A stretch of 64,000 nt of DNA from Acidisphaera sp. L21 (GTDB lineage: Bacteria > Pseudomonadota > Alphaproteobacteria > Acetobacterales > Acetobacteraceae): contig NZ_LMUY01000114.1 in the NCBI RefSeq assembly GCF_009765685.1, positions 34,021 to 98,020 on the forward strand, in the 5' to 3' direction. Positions 26,797 to 34,614 of this stretch are shown here, piece after piece (position 1 is the stretch's first letter; every line of letters begins with the position of its first letter). The translations under genes and the position numbers were made by a program. The notes under the pieces are model-generated. The model saw only the letters and a list, made by a program, of their open reading frames with translations, ran no database searches and was not told the DNA's origin.

Positions 26797-27567
26797 TTAG
26801 CCGGCGCGGGCTGCCGCGAGTGACCGCTTTGCCTGGCCCAATAGCAGCGGCAAGTCACCGCCGACCGAGATGAAGCTGCATCCTCTGGCCAGCCACCCGG
26901 CGGCGAGCGACGGCTCGCCAGTGGACATGCCGACGATCTTGCCCGCGCGCAGGATGGTGGCCACGGCGTCTTCGATGGCGGCAACGACTTCCGGATGCTC
27001 GGTCTGTCCGAAATGGCCCATGTCTGCTGCCAAATCTGCCGGGCCGAACAGCAGCGCATCGATGCCATCGACGGCAGCGATCTCGGCGACATTCCTGATT
27101 GCCGTGCGCGACTCGATTTGCACGATCAGGCAGATGCGGTCTTCGCCTCGCGTGGGGCCAAGATCGAGATTGTCGTAGCGGTTGCCTCGGTGAAACCGGG
27201 CGGCACTGCGCAGGCCACGTGGTGGATACAATGCGGCGGATGCGACCCGCTGGGCCTGCGCCGCCGTTTCGACCATGGGGACGACTAGCGTCTCGATACC
27301 GATGTCCAGCAACCCCTGGATCACCGCCGGGTCATCGCTCGGCAGTCGCACCACGGCGCTGGCACCCGTGCCTGCCAAGGCCTGCGCCTGGTGTAGAACC
27401 GACATCAGGCTGTTCGGCGAGTGCTCCATATCGATGTAGACATAGTCGCAGCCCGCGTATCCGAGCGCCTCAGCCACGATCGGACTGCAGAATTGCGTGC
27501 GGATGCCGATTTGCGGTTGTCTGTCTGACAGCTTCTGCTTGAACGATGGCGTGTCAGTGGCGACCAT
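26797..27567 (-). CDS. HpcH/HpaI family class II aldolase
   Basis: 256 aa, typical of metal-dependent aldolases that split 2-keto-4-hydroxy acids or related compounds, usually releasing pyruvate. Key residues: His49 in YIDMEHSPNS, Arg74 in VVRLPS, metal ligands Glu152 in VQIESRTAIRNV and Asp178 in GPADLAADMG. It is the first gene of the minus-strand module A operon, divergent from a LysR gene with a palindromic site between. The pairing with LeuCD-like subunits suggests hydration followed by retro-aldol cleavage. Confidence 0.93.
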   Translation of the reverse strand: MVATDTPSFKQKLSDRQPQIGIRTQFCSPIVAEALGYAGCDYVYIDMEHSPNSLMSVLHQAQALAGTGASAVVRLPSDDPAVIQGLLDIGIETLVVPMVETAAQAQRVASAALYPPRGLRSAARFHRGNRYDNLDLGPTRGEDRICLIVQIESRTAIRNVAEIAAVDGIDALLFGPADLAADMGHFGQTEHPEVVAAIEDAVATILRAGKIVGMSTGEPSLAAGWLARGCSFISVGGDLPLLLGQAKRSLAAARAG

Positions 27568-27606
27568 GTCACAGATTCTCCCCGGTTACTAAACGGTTGC
27601 CAGCGC

Positions 27607-27625
27607 GCTTATACAAATTATAAGC
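27607..27625. promoter_or_regulatory. Candidate LysR operator in divergent promoter
   Basis: GCTTATA and TATAAGC are perfect inverted arms separated by CAAAT, and the site contains a T-N11-A pattern as expected for LysR boxes. It lies 40 nt before the aldolase start on one side and 61 nt before the lysR start on the other. An AT-rich island in GC-rich DNA. Confidence 0.75.
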
Positions 27626-27686
27626 TGCGTCGATTGAAGCGCAAGCTTTTCGTGCGATGCTGCGGACGGCCCCCCATGGAAGGTGC

Positions 27687-28739
27687 ATGACGACGATACG
27701 ACACGATCTCCGAGACGAACCGGCCGAGCCGCTCAACGCCCGCAGCCTCATCGGGCAAGGCCTGTCGGCCCGTGCGTTGGAGGTGTTCGTGGCAGTCGCG
27801 CGCACGGGCAGCATGAGCGCGGCAGCTCAGCATCTGGGTTTGACGCAACCGGCGGTGTCGCAATTCATCGGGCAGATGGAGCGCGCGCTGGACGTCCAAT
27901 TATTCGACCGGTCGCGCCGGCCGCCCGTGCTCACGTTGAAGGGCGCCGCCTTGCTGGAGCCCGCGCGGGCGCTGGTGAATGGCATCGAGCGGTTTGACAA
28001 TGCGCTGCGGTGGAGCACGAGCGAGCAGTTGCCGCTGCTGCGGATCGGCATGCTGAACAGCTTTGCGGAGGCGATCGGCCCCGCCGTGCTGTCGCGACTG
28101 CGTTCGATGGCAGCGCAGCTCACCGTTGAATCCGGTTTCAACGCCACCCGGGCCCGGGCGGTCGCGGACCGCGAGTTCGACTTCGTCGTGACATCCGACG
28201 AATCGCCCCCGCTACCCGGCGTGACGATCGTGCCGATCATGACCGAGCCGTTCCTGATCGTGGCGCCCCCGGATTATGCTGAGAATCCACAAGCCCTGAA
28301 GCCATTGAGCGAGACGCTGGACCTCATCCGCTTCGGGCGCGATCCTTTTATGAATTCACGGTTCGACCAGACGCTACGCTCCTGGGGTATCACGCCCCGG
28401 CGGCGCTATCACATGGATACGCATGCTGCCGTGCTGGCAATGGTGGCGGCGGGTTTTGGCTGGACGATCATGCCGCCCCTCGCCGTCTATCGCGCCATCG
28501 CCCGCGGCGAACGGTTTGCGATTGCGCCCTATCCAGACCCGTCGATGAAGCGGGTGATGATGATTGCCGCGCGCGATGGCGAGGGCGCACACGTGGTGCG
28601 CCATATTCACGAGGCGGCAACGCTAGAACTGCGATCCAGCGTGATCCCAGTCATTCGAACGCATTTGCCTGAGGTCGCCCACCTGATGACACTGCACGAG
28701 CTGGCAGAGGAGGAGCCGGGCTCGTCTGCTGCATCCTAA
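27687..28739 (+). CDS. LysR-family transcriptional regulator, module A
   Basis: 350 aa from the ATG at 27687 (GGAAGG 5 nt upstream); the frame is open from 27657. The winged helix spans residues about 25-85 (SARALEVFVAVARTGSMSAA, TQPAVSQFIGQMERALDVQL), followed by the two-lobed effector domain. A C-terminal extension of about 30 residues is richer in acidic residues. It is divergent from the aldolase-LeuCD-MFS operon and most likely its activator, binding the inverted repeat at 27607-27625. Confidence 0.92.
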   Translation: MTTIRHDLRDEPAEPLNARSLIGQGLSARALEVFVAVARTGSMSAAAQHLGLTQPAVSQFIGQMERALDVQLFDRSRRPPVLTLKGAALLEPARALVNGIERFDNALRWSTSEQLPLLRIGMLNSFAEAIGPAVLSRLRSMAAQLTVESGFNATRARAVADREFDFVVTSDESPPLPGVTIVPIMTEPFLIVAPPDYAENPQALKPLSETLDLIRFGRDPFMNSRFDQTLRSWGITPRRRYHMDTHAAVLAMVAAGFGWTIMPPLAVYRAIARGERFAIAPYPDPSMKRVMMIAARDGEGAHVVRHIHEAATLELRSSVIPVIRTHLPEVAHLMTLHELAEEEPGSSAAS

Positions 28740-29073
28740 CTGCGAGGATGGTTAGCAGCATGTTCACACGTCGGCGGCGATGTCGTGCGGGTTGACCTTC
28801 GGCATTGAGCGGTGACGGAGTTCCCGCTCACGCAGGTCAACGAAGGCATAACGCATGCAGCCGCCGAGGCGGGGCCGTTCAAGCTGACGGTGCTCAAACC
28901 CTAGCGATCTGCACGGATCGACATTCATCATTGTAAATCGCGCGTGACGGGCTGAACCAGCGTGGCCCGGCGCTCTTACAACCAGCGAGGGGCCAAGCTC
29001 TCTCATTCGAAACTCGGGGCTGCGATCAAAATGGTCGTGCCCCGTCTTGCATCGAAATACGGACGTGCCGCGT
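28740..29073. other. Intergenic region after the module A lysR gene
   Basis: 334 nt without a convincing gene. An imperfect inverted repeat at about 28729-28759 (TGCTGCATCCTAAC against GGTTAGCAGCA) begins at the lysR stop and could be its terminator. A short minus-strand frame at 28764-29006 has no recognisable domain or ribosome-binding site. The segment may be decayed DNA preceding the small gene at 29074. Confidence 0.35.
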
Positions 29074-29331
29074 ATGACAATTCACACTGATGCTGCTGGC
29101 CACACGCTCGGCGCCCGGATTCATCCGGAAACCCATCAGGTTCTACATCGTGACGTGCGCCAGCAGGTCTTCAAGGCCGACGATGGTGTCGTGGTCGTGG
29201 CTGATTTGCCGGGCTGGTATCCCGAGGCTGATGGAGAACCGATCCTGACGGCCGATGACGAGAAGATCCGGGTTCGCGCCGTAGCGGCGCTGAATGCTCT
29301 ACAACGGGGTTTTTCTCCCGCTTCTCCATAA
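29074..29331 (+). CDS. Small protein resembling the N-terminal part of MqsA-like HTH antitoxins
   Basis: 85 aa from the ATG at 29074 (an upstream TTG is in frame). The pattern RIHPETHQVLHRDVRQ, then VVVVADLPGWYPEADGEPIL, resembles the N-terminal region I recall from MqsA/YgiT-type antitoxin-regulators of Alphaproteobacteria, which normally continue into a helix-turn-helix for another 60 residues. Here the protein stops after RAVAALNALQRGFSP, so the DNA-binding half seems to be missing. No toxin-like gene lies beside it. It may be a truncated, non-functional remnant. Family assignment is tentative. Confidence 0.4.
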   Translation: MTIHTDAAGHTLGARIHPETHQVLHRDVRQQVFKADDGVVVVADLPGWYPEADGEPILTADDEKIRVRAVAALNALQRGFSPASP

Positions 29332-29362
29332 AGCGATCGCCATCGATGATGGGCTGGCGTTC

Positions 29363-30697
29363 TCACCTGGTGGCGCTGAGCCGATCAGCTTTCGGGGTCA
29401 CGATGCTGGTGTGGCCGAGATGCAGCGGAAGAAAGCGCAAGTACCAGGCAAGGCCTAATGCAAGCACGCCACCCAGCACCTCCTGCCAGACTGGCACGGA
29501 GAGCCCGAAACTGCGGACCAGCCACGCAACGACGAGCGGCGTCAGGCCCGAGACCACGGCCGTACCCACGCTGTAGGGAAATGCGAAGCCGCTTTGGCGG
29601 ATTGCGGTGGGAAACAGTGCGCAGGTCAGGCCCGAGATCAGCGAATGGATCACCCCGCATAGCGCTCCCACGATCGCCAGCCCGGCCGCGAGGCCCGCAG
29701 CGCTACCCTGCAGCGTTGGCAGTTCGGAGAAGAACCAAGTTGCAGACGCAGCATTGAGCACCCCACCGATGACAAGCAATCGCGGCCATCCCAGCAATGG
29801 GAGCATCGCACCCCAGGCGGGCATGCTCAACACGAAGGCCGCGACGCCACACATATTGGCGACGAAGACCGTGTTGGCCGGGACGTGCTGGATGCCGATG
29901 AGGTAGGTTGGTAGCCACTGAAAGTAGATGCCCGGCGTGGTGGAGAAAACGAACGTCAACACGACGGCGAACACGCATTGTGCGCGACAATCACGCAGGA
30001 TCTTGGCGATCGGCACCTGCGTCGACAGCTGCCGTTCCTCCCGGATTTGCTCGAACATCGGCGATTCTGCCAAATGGCGGCGCAGATAGGCGGCCAGCAG
30101 CCCGGACAAGCCGCCGAGGATGAATGGTAACCGCCACGCCAATGACACCCAGCCCGGGTCCAGCAGACCCGCAAATTCCTTCGCCAGGAGTGCCACCCCC
30201 GCACCCAGCAGCAAACCGCAATTCACCATGCCCAGGAACAAGCCACTGGCAGGACCCAGGCGGCGGGGCGGGGCGTGTTCGCAGATGAACACGGCTGCAC
30301 CGGGCAGCTCGCCACCCACCGCACATCCCTGCAGAATGCGCAACAGCAGCAATGCGGCTGGCGCCATCCAGCCGGCCGTCGCGTAGGTTGGCAGCAAGCC
30401 CATGAGGAAGGTCGGGAACGACATGAGCAACACGGTGAACACGAAAAGCCGCTTGCGTCCGATCCGGTCGGCATAATGCGCGATGATCATGCCGGCGATC
30501 GGGCGAACCAGGTAGCCGATGGCGAAGATACCAAAAGCCTGGACCTGGGTCTTCCACACGGAATCACCCGGTGGAAACAGATCGGTGCCAAGAGCGGCGG
30601 CGACGAAAACATAGACCTGGAAATCGAAATATTCCAGCATGCCGCCCAACGATGCCAAGCCGACGTTTTGTAGTTCCTTGATACCTTGACGGTTCAT
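29363..30697 (-). CDS. MFS transporter, metabolite:H+ symporter type, module B
   Basis: 444 aa with about twelve membrane helices. GGMLEYFDFQVYVFVAAALG, then RPIAGMIIAHYADRIGRKR and LLLLRILQGCAVGGELPGA, match the MHS group (KgtP, ProP, citrate and shikimate carriers). It is the last gene of the minus-strand run LeuC-LeuD-lyase-MFS and probably imports the carboxylate used by that module. Proton-coupled transport is inferred from family. Confidence 0.9.
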   Translation of the reverse strand: MNRQGIKELQNVGLASLGGMLEYFDFQVYVFVAAALGTDLFPPGDSVWKTQVQAFGIFAIGYLVRPIAGMIIAHYADRIGRKRLFVFTVLLMSFPTFLMGLLPTYATAGWMAPAALLLLRILQGCAVGGELPGAAVFICEHAPPRRLGPASGLFLGMVNCGLLLGAGVALLAKEFAGLLDPGWVSLAWRLPFILGGLSGLLAAYLRRHLAESPMFEQIREERQLSTQVPIAKILRDCRAQCVFAVVLTFVFSTTPGIYFQWLPTYLIGIQHVPANTVFVANMCGVAAFVLSMPAWGAMLPLLGWPRLLVIGGVLNAASATWFFSELPTLQGSAAGLAAGLAIVGALCGVIHSLISGLTCALFPTAIRQSGFAFPYSVGTAVVSGLTPLVVAWLVRSFGLSVPVWQEVLGGVLALGLAWYLRFLPLHLGHTSIVTPKADRLSATR

Positions 30698-30748
30698 GGC
30701 TCTCCCTTTCTGCCGCCGACTCTTGCGGTCGCGGTCGCCTCGTTGACG

Positions 30749-31630
30749 TCAGCCTGGCTGTAGGGTCCAGCGATCCTCATCGGCTTGCACGCCGGGTAGA
30801 TCGGTCACTTCGTTGTAGTGCGCCATTGGCATCAAGACCGACGCGACCCCCGCCAGTGAGCGGTCTCGGTGCAGGGCCTGCAACACGTGCTGCATCGCGG
30901 CTGCGGCGGCCAGCAAGGCAGCGATGGGAAACATGACGGCTGCGGCACCCGCTGCCTGCGCCGTATCAACGGTTAAATTCGTGGCGCCGGCCGCCTGGGA
31001 TACGTTGGCCAAATGGAAACCCGGGATTGCCTTGCAGACACGCGCCAGCGTCTCCGGCGTGTCGGCGCCCTGCACGAACACCATGTCCACCCCTTCCTGC
31101 TGATAGCGGCCAGCACGGTCTATCGCGGCGTCGATGCCCTCGACAGCCAAGGCGTCCGTGCGGGCACACAGCACGAAGGCCGGGTCGCGTCGCGCATCCA
31201 AGGCCGCGCGCAGCTTGGCGATCTGGTCGGCGACGGGAATGACGGCCTTGCCAGCCAGATAGCCGCAGCGTTTCGGCGTTACTTGGTCTTCGATGAACAG
31301 GCCGGCCAATCCAGCGCGCTCGAACGATCGAACGGTCTGCGCGACGTTGTGAACGCCGCCAAACCCGGTATCGGCATCCGCCAGGACCGGCACGCCAGAC
31401 GCGGCGGCGATCCGCGCATAGTGGTCGGCAAAGTCGCGCATGCCAAGCTGGCCCATATCCGGCGCCCCCAACAACGTGCCGGTCGCAGCATTGCCGCCCG
31501 ATGCCAGCGCGTCGAACCCCGTGCGGGTGGCAAGGCGGGCGGATAGGGCGTCGTGCACCCCTGGCAGCACCAGGATTTCGGGCTGGCCAAGCAATTCACG
31601 CAATCTGGATCCGGGATGGATGGGCGTCAT
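30749..31630 (-). CDS. Isocitrate lyase/PEP mutase superfamily lyase (PrpB/dimethylmalate-lyase-like)
   Basis: 293 aa TIM-barrel enzyme. Metal-binding DADTGFGG at residues 85-92 and the active-site loop PKRCGYLAGK (Cys122) are diagnostic of lyases such as 2-methylisocitrate lyase, which cleave a 3-hydroxy-dicarboxylate into pyruvate or glyoxylate plus an acid. The start overlaps the LeuD stop by 4 nt, so the isomerase and lyase are translationally coupled. In nicotinate-fermenting Eubacterium barkeri an aconitase-type dimethylmaleate hydratase hands its product to a lyase of this family; the same order of steps is inferred here. No methylcitrate synthase is present. Confidence 0.9.
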   Translation of the reverse strand: MTPIHPGSRLRELLGQPEILVLPGVHDALSARLATRTGFDALASGGNAATGTLLGAPDMGQLGMRDFADHYARIAAASGVPVLADADTGFGGVHNVAQTVRSFERAGLAGLFIEDQVTPKRCGYLAGKAVIPVADQIAKLRAALDARRDPAFVLCARTDALAVEGIDAAIDRAGRYQQEGVDMVFVQGADTPETLARVCKAIPGFHLANVSQAAGATNLTVDTAQAAGAAAVMFPIAALLAAAAAMQHVLQALHRDRSLAGVASVLMPMAHYNEVTDLPGVQADEDRWTLQPG

Positions 31631-32232
31631 AGCGGCGTCCTTAGTGTCTGGAGCCAGGGTTGGCCGGCTTTTTCCGCGGATTCCCAGCGATCTATCGCTG
31701 TGGCCTCGAGTAAGGTCATGCCTATTTCATCGAGTCCTTCCAGCAGTGCCGTCTTATCTGCAGCCGGCAAGTCGAATGCCATCTCGAACCCTGGGGACGT
31801 GACACGCTGCGTCGCCAGGTCCACCAGCAGGTGCACCGGGTCCTGGGTGTCGCGCAGCATACTGCGCAGACGTGCAAGGCCTTCCGCACCGGCGGCGATC
31901 GGCAGGATGCCGTTGCGGATGCAATTGTCTCGGAAAACCTCGCCGAAGCTGGCGGCGATCAGCACGCGGATACCGAATTCGTCCAGAGCCCAACAAGCGT
32001 GCTCCCGCGTGCTGCCACAGCCGAAATTGGCGCCGGACACCAGGATCGCGGTCTTCTCCCACCCTGGGCGATTCAGCACGAAGGCCGGGTCGCGCCGCCA
32101 CAATGCGAACAGGCCGGCGCCGTAGTCTGGGTCGATGCCGCGCATGAAGGCGGCGGGTAGCACTTGGTCGGTATCGATGTTGTCGCGGTCCAGCAGCGTC
32201 GCAACCGACTCTACGGGTTGAAAACGGCGCAT
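31627..32232 (-). CDS. Aconitase-family small subunit (LeuD-like), module B
   Basis: 201 aa. NIDTDQVLPAAFM near residue 20 and GANFGCGSTREHACWALDEF near residue 75 are LeuD signatures. The ATG at 32232 shares one base with the LeuC stop; the frame is open a little further upstream but inside LeuC. The downstream overlap with the lyase gene (ATGA) makes LeuC-LeuD-lyase one coupled unit. It is more leucine-pathway-like in sequence than the module A copy, but its neighbours argue for a catabolic substrate. Confidence 0.9.
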   Translation of the reverse strand: MRRFQPVESVATLLDRDNIDTDQVLPAAFMRGIDPDYGAGLFALWRRDPAFVLNRPGWEKTAILVSGANFGCGSTREHACWALDEFGIRVLIAASFGEVFRDNCIRNGILPIAAGAEGLARLRSMLRDTQDPVHLLVDLATQRVTSPGFEMAFDLPAADKTALLEGLDEIGMTLLEATAIDRWESAEKAGQPWLQTLRTPL

Positions 32233-33626
32233 CACTGCACCGCCCGGCGGTCGACGATGCACCCGGCCAGTGCGGCGGCGGCGGCTGTCTCCGGGCTTGC
32301 AAGATGCGTCATCACACCCGCGCCCTGCCGGCCCGCGAAGTTACGGTTGGTGGTGGATACGATCCGCTGGCCCGGCGATCCCTCCTCACCATTGACGCCG
32401 GCGCACATGGAACAGCCGGCCTCCCCCCAATCGAACCCGGCATCGAGGAAGATTTGGTGCAACCCGAGGTTCTCCGCCTCCCGCTTCACCATCGTGCTGC
32501 CGGGCACCACCGTCGCGTGCATCCCGGGTGCCACGTGCCGACCCCGCACCACGGCCGCGGCGGCCTGCAGGTCGGACAGGCGGGCATTGGTGCATGATCC
32601 GATGAAGACCCGGTCCACCGGCACGCCCGCAATCGGCGCACCCGGCTGCAACTGCATGTAGTCTAGCGCCCGGCGCAATTCCGCCCGTTCCGCGACGGGC
32701 GCGGTCTCAGGGTTTGGCACTGTGCCGGACAACCCGATGACATGCGCGGGATCAATGCCCCAGGTGATCTGCGGCTCCAACGTACCGCAATCGATGCAGA
32801 GGTCCTGGTCGAAGACTGCGTCCGCGTCGGTATACAGCGCCTTCCAAGCCTGGACCGCCTGGCCCCAGTCTGTGCCCTGTGGGGCGAACGCACGACCCTT
32901 CAACCAGGCTGCGACGCTTGCATCCGGCGCCACCAGACCGGCCCGGCCGCCAAGTTCGGTCACCATGTTGCAGAGCGTCATGCGGCCTTCCACGGGCAGG
33001 GCGCGGGCCACCGGCCCGGCGAATTCGACAGCATGGCCACGCGCCATGTCCGAGCCCCAATGGCCGATCACGAACAGGATCACATCCTTCGCCGTCACGT
33101 CCGGGGCGAGCCCGCCATCCAGCACGATGCGCATCTGCCGGGGCTTGTTCCAGGCCAGCGTCTGGGTGGCCAGCACATGCACCACCTCCGTCGTGCCGGT
33201 GGCCAGGCCCAGTGCGCCGATGCCGCCCACTGTGCAGGCATGACTGTCCGGGCAGGCTACGGTACTGCCGGGCAGCGCGATGGCCAATTCCGGCGAGATG
33301 ACGTGAACGATACCCTGCATGGGGCTGTCGATCCCTAGCAGGCGGATGCCGAATTCCAATGCGCCACTCCGGGTCCGTTCCAGGAAGGGCGCGCTTTTCG
33401 GGATCGTGCTGGTCGTCCGCCCCGTGCTGGTGGCGACCATGTGGTCGGTCACCGCGACCGTCAGGTCTGGCCGGCGCACGTCGCGGCCGGTCTTGCGCAG
33501 CTTGGCAAAGGCGGGCGGCGCATGGAGGTCATGGATCACGTGGCGGTCGATATAGACCAGGGTGCGACCGTCCTGGCGGGGGCCGACCACGTGCGCATCC
33601 CAGATCTTATCGAATAGTGTTGCCAT
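32232..33626 (-). CDS. Aconitase-family large subunit (LeuC-like), module B
   Basis: 464 aa, the normal LeuC length. [4Fe-4S] ligands are Cys345 (FIGSCTNARLSDL), Cys405 and Cys408 (AGCSMCAGVNGEEGSP). TLFDKIWDAHVV at the start and STTNRNFAGRQG near the C-terminus are family marks. The CSMCAGVNGE motif differs from that of isopropylmalate isomerase. It is the first gene of the module B operon, divergent from a FadR-type GntR regulator, and the shared promoter holds an operator-like repeat. It is probably a hydratase/isomerase of a substituted malate. Confidence 0.92.
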   Translation of the reverse strand: MATLFDKIWDAHVVGPRQDGRTLVYIDRHVIHDLHAPPAFAKLRKTGRDVRRPDLTVAVTDHMVATSTGRTTSTIPKSAPFLERTRSGALEFGIRLLGIDSPMQGIVHVISPELAIALPGSTVACPDSHACTVGGIGALGLATGTTEVVHVLATQTLAWNKPRQMRIVLDGGLAPDVTAKDVILFVIGHWGSDMARGHAVEFAGPVARALPVEGRMTLCNMVTELGGRAGLVAPDASVAAWLKGRAFAPQGTDWGQAVQAWKALYTDADAVFDQDLCIDCGTLEPQITWGIDPAHVIGLSGTVPNPETAPVAERAELRRALDYMQLQPGAPIAGVPVDRVFIGSCTNARLSDLQAAAAVVRGRHVAPGMHATVVPGSTMVKREAENLGLHQIFLDAGFDWGEAGCSMCAGVNGEEGSPGQRIVSTTNRNFAGRQGAGVMTHLASPETAAAAALAGCIVDRRAVQ

Positions 33627-33679
33627 CCCGGCTCTCTGACGTTGGTCGTTCCTTGACGGCCAGCGTCGGGCCGTTGTGG

Positions 33680-33697
33680 TCGATTGTCAACAATCGA
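33680..33697. promoter_or_regulatory. Candidate GntR/FadR-family operator
   Basis: TCGATTGT and ACAATCGA are perfect 8-bp arms around CA. The core TTGT-CA-ACAA resembles sites known for FadR-type regulators (TNGT-N-ACNA). It is 54 nt from the module B leuC start and 69 nt from the gntR start, the expected place for autoregulated divergent control. Confidence 0.75.
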
Positions 33698-33765
33698 CGA
33701 TTAAATTGCCCGATAGGCTTTGTCGTGGCATGATCCGGCTACAGCATGACAAGGGCGATCATTTG

Positions 33766-34545
33766 ATGGGGGTCGAGCGCATTCAGGTGCAGACGCTGGC
33801 CGATCGTGCCTTCGACATGCTGGAACGCGCGATCCTCAATGGCGACTTGGCGCCCGGCGCCACGCTGGGCGAGGCCGATCTGGCCGGGCAACTCGGCATC
33901 AGCCGGGGTCCGCTGCGGGAGGCCATCAGCCGTTTGGAGGGCCGCCGCCTGCTGCAGCGTGTGCCGCATGTGGGCGTCCGCGTAGTGTGCCTGTCCGATG
34001 CGGAAGTGGCCGAGATCTTCGCCATGCGTGAGGTGCTTGAGGGTCTCGCCGCAAGCCTTGCCGCCCAATACATGACAGGGCGCGACATCGACATGCTGGA
34101 GGAAGCCGCGCCATTTCGGCACCGGGCACCGGGCAGACATGGCGGCCAGCGTCACGATCCCACAGAGGATTTCCACGTTCGCATCGCTCAGGGGAGCCGC
34201 AATAGCCGGCTCATCGAGTATCTGTGCATCGATATGTATTCGCTCCTGCAACTCTACCGCATTCGCAGTGGCAGCAGCCCCATGCGTGCGGGTTCGGCCG
34301 AGGAGCATCGCGAGATCGTGGCCGCCTTGCGGGCCCGTGACGGCGTGACGGCAGAGCGACTCATGCGCGCCCATGTTCGCCGGGCAAAGGACAGCCTGAA
34401 CCTTGCGTCGATCGGCGCAAGTGCTTCGATAGTCGCCGCAGATGACAATGGTGCCGGATCGAAGGCCGTTGGGGAGCATCGGGCCAGTGGTCCCGAACTG
34501 TCCCTGGATCGCCGCCGGCGCATCGCGATGACGACGAGTGCCTGA
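33766..34545 (+). CDS. GntR-family regulator, FadR subfamily (FCD domain), module B
   Basis: 259 aa from the ATG at 33766; the frame is open from a GTG at 33676 that lies within the promoter region. The winged helix covers residues about 5-75 (ADRAFDMLERAILNGDLAPG, then ISRGPLREAISRLEGRRLL). An FCD helical ligand domain follows, with the metal-binding pattern visible as TEDFHVRIAQGSRN and later EEHREIVAALRARD. The C-terminal 45 residues (after SLNLASIGA) look non-homologous and low in complexity, perhaps an extension into former intergenic DNA. It probably represses the LeuCD-lyase-MFS operon. Confidence 0.92.
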   Translation: MGVERIQVQTLADRAFDMLERAILNGDLAPGATLGEADLAGQLGISRGPLREAISRLEGRRLLQRVPHVGVRVVCLSDAEVAEIFAMREVLEGLAASLAAQYMTGRDIDMLEEAAPFRHRAPGRHGGQRHDPTEDFHVRIAQGSRNSRLIEYLCIDMYSLLQLYRIRSGSSPMRAGSAEEHREIVAALRARDGVTAERLMRAHVRRAKDSLNLASIGASASIVAADDNGAGSKAVGEHRASGPELSLDRRRRIAMTTSA

Positions 34546-34614
34546 CGACGAGTGCCTGACGACGCGGTACTATCGAATTTGGACAAGCAGCGTCGAACAC
34601 GAAGGGAGGCAACA

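Noticed and set aside
28764-29006. 80-aa minus-strand frame after the module A lysR gene
   Set aside because: No ribosome-binding site, motif or hydrophobic pattern. A transposase remnant was considered but no motif supports it.
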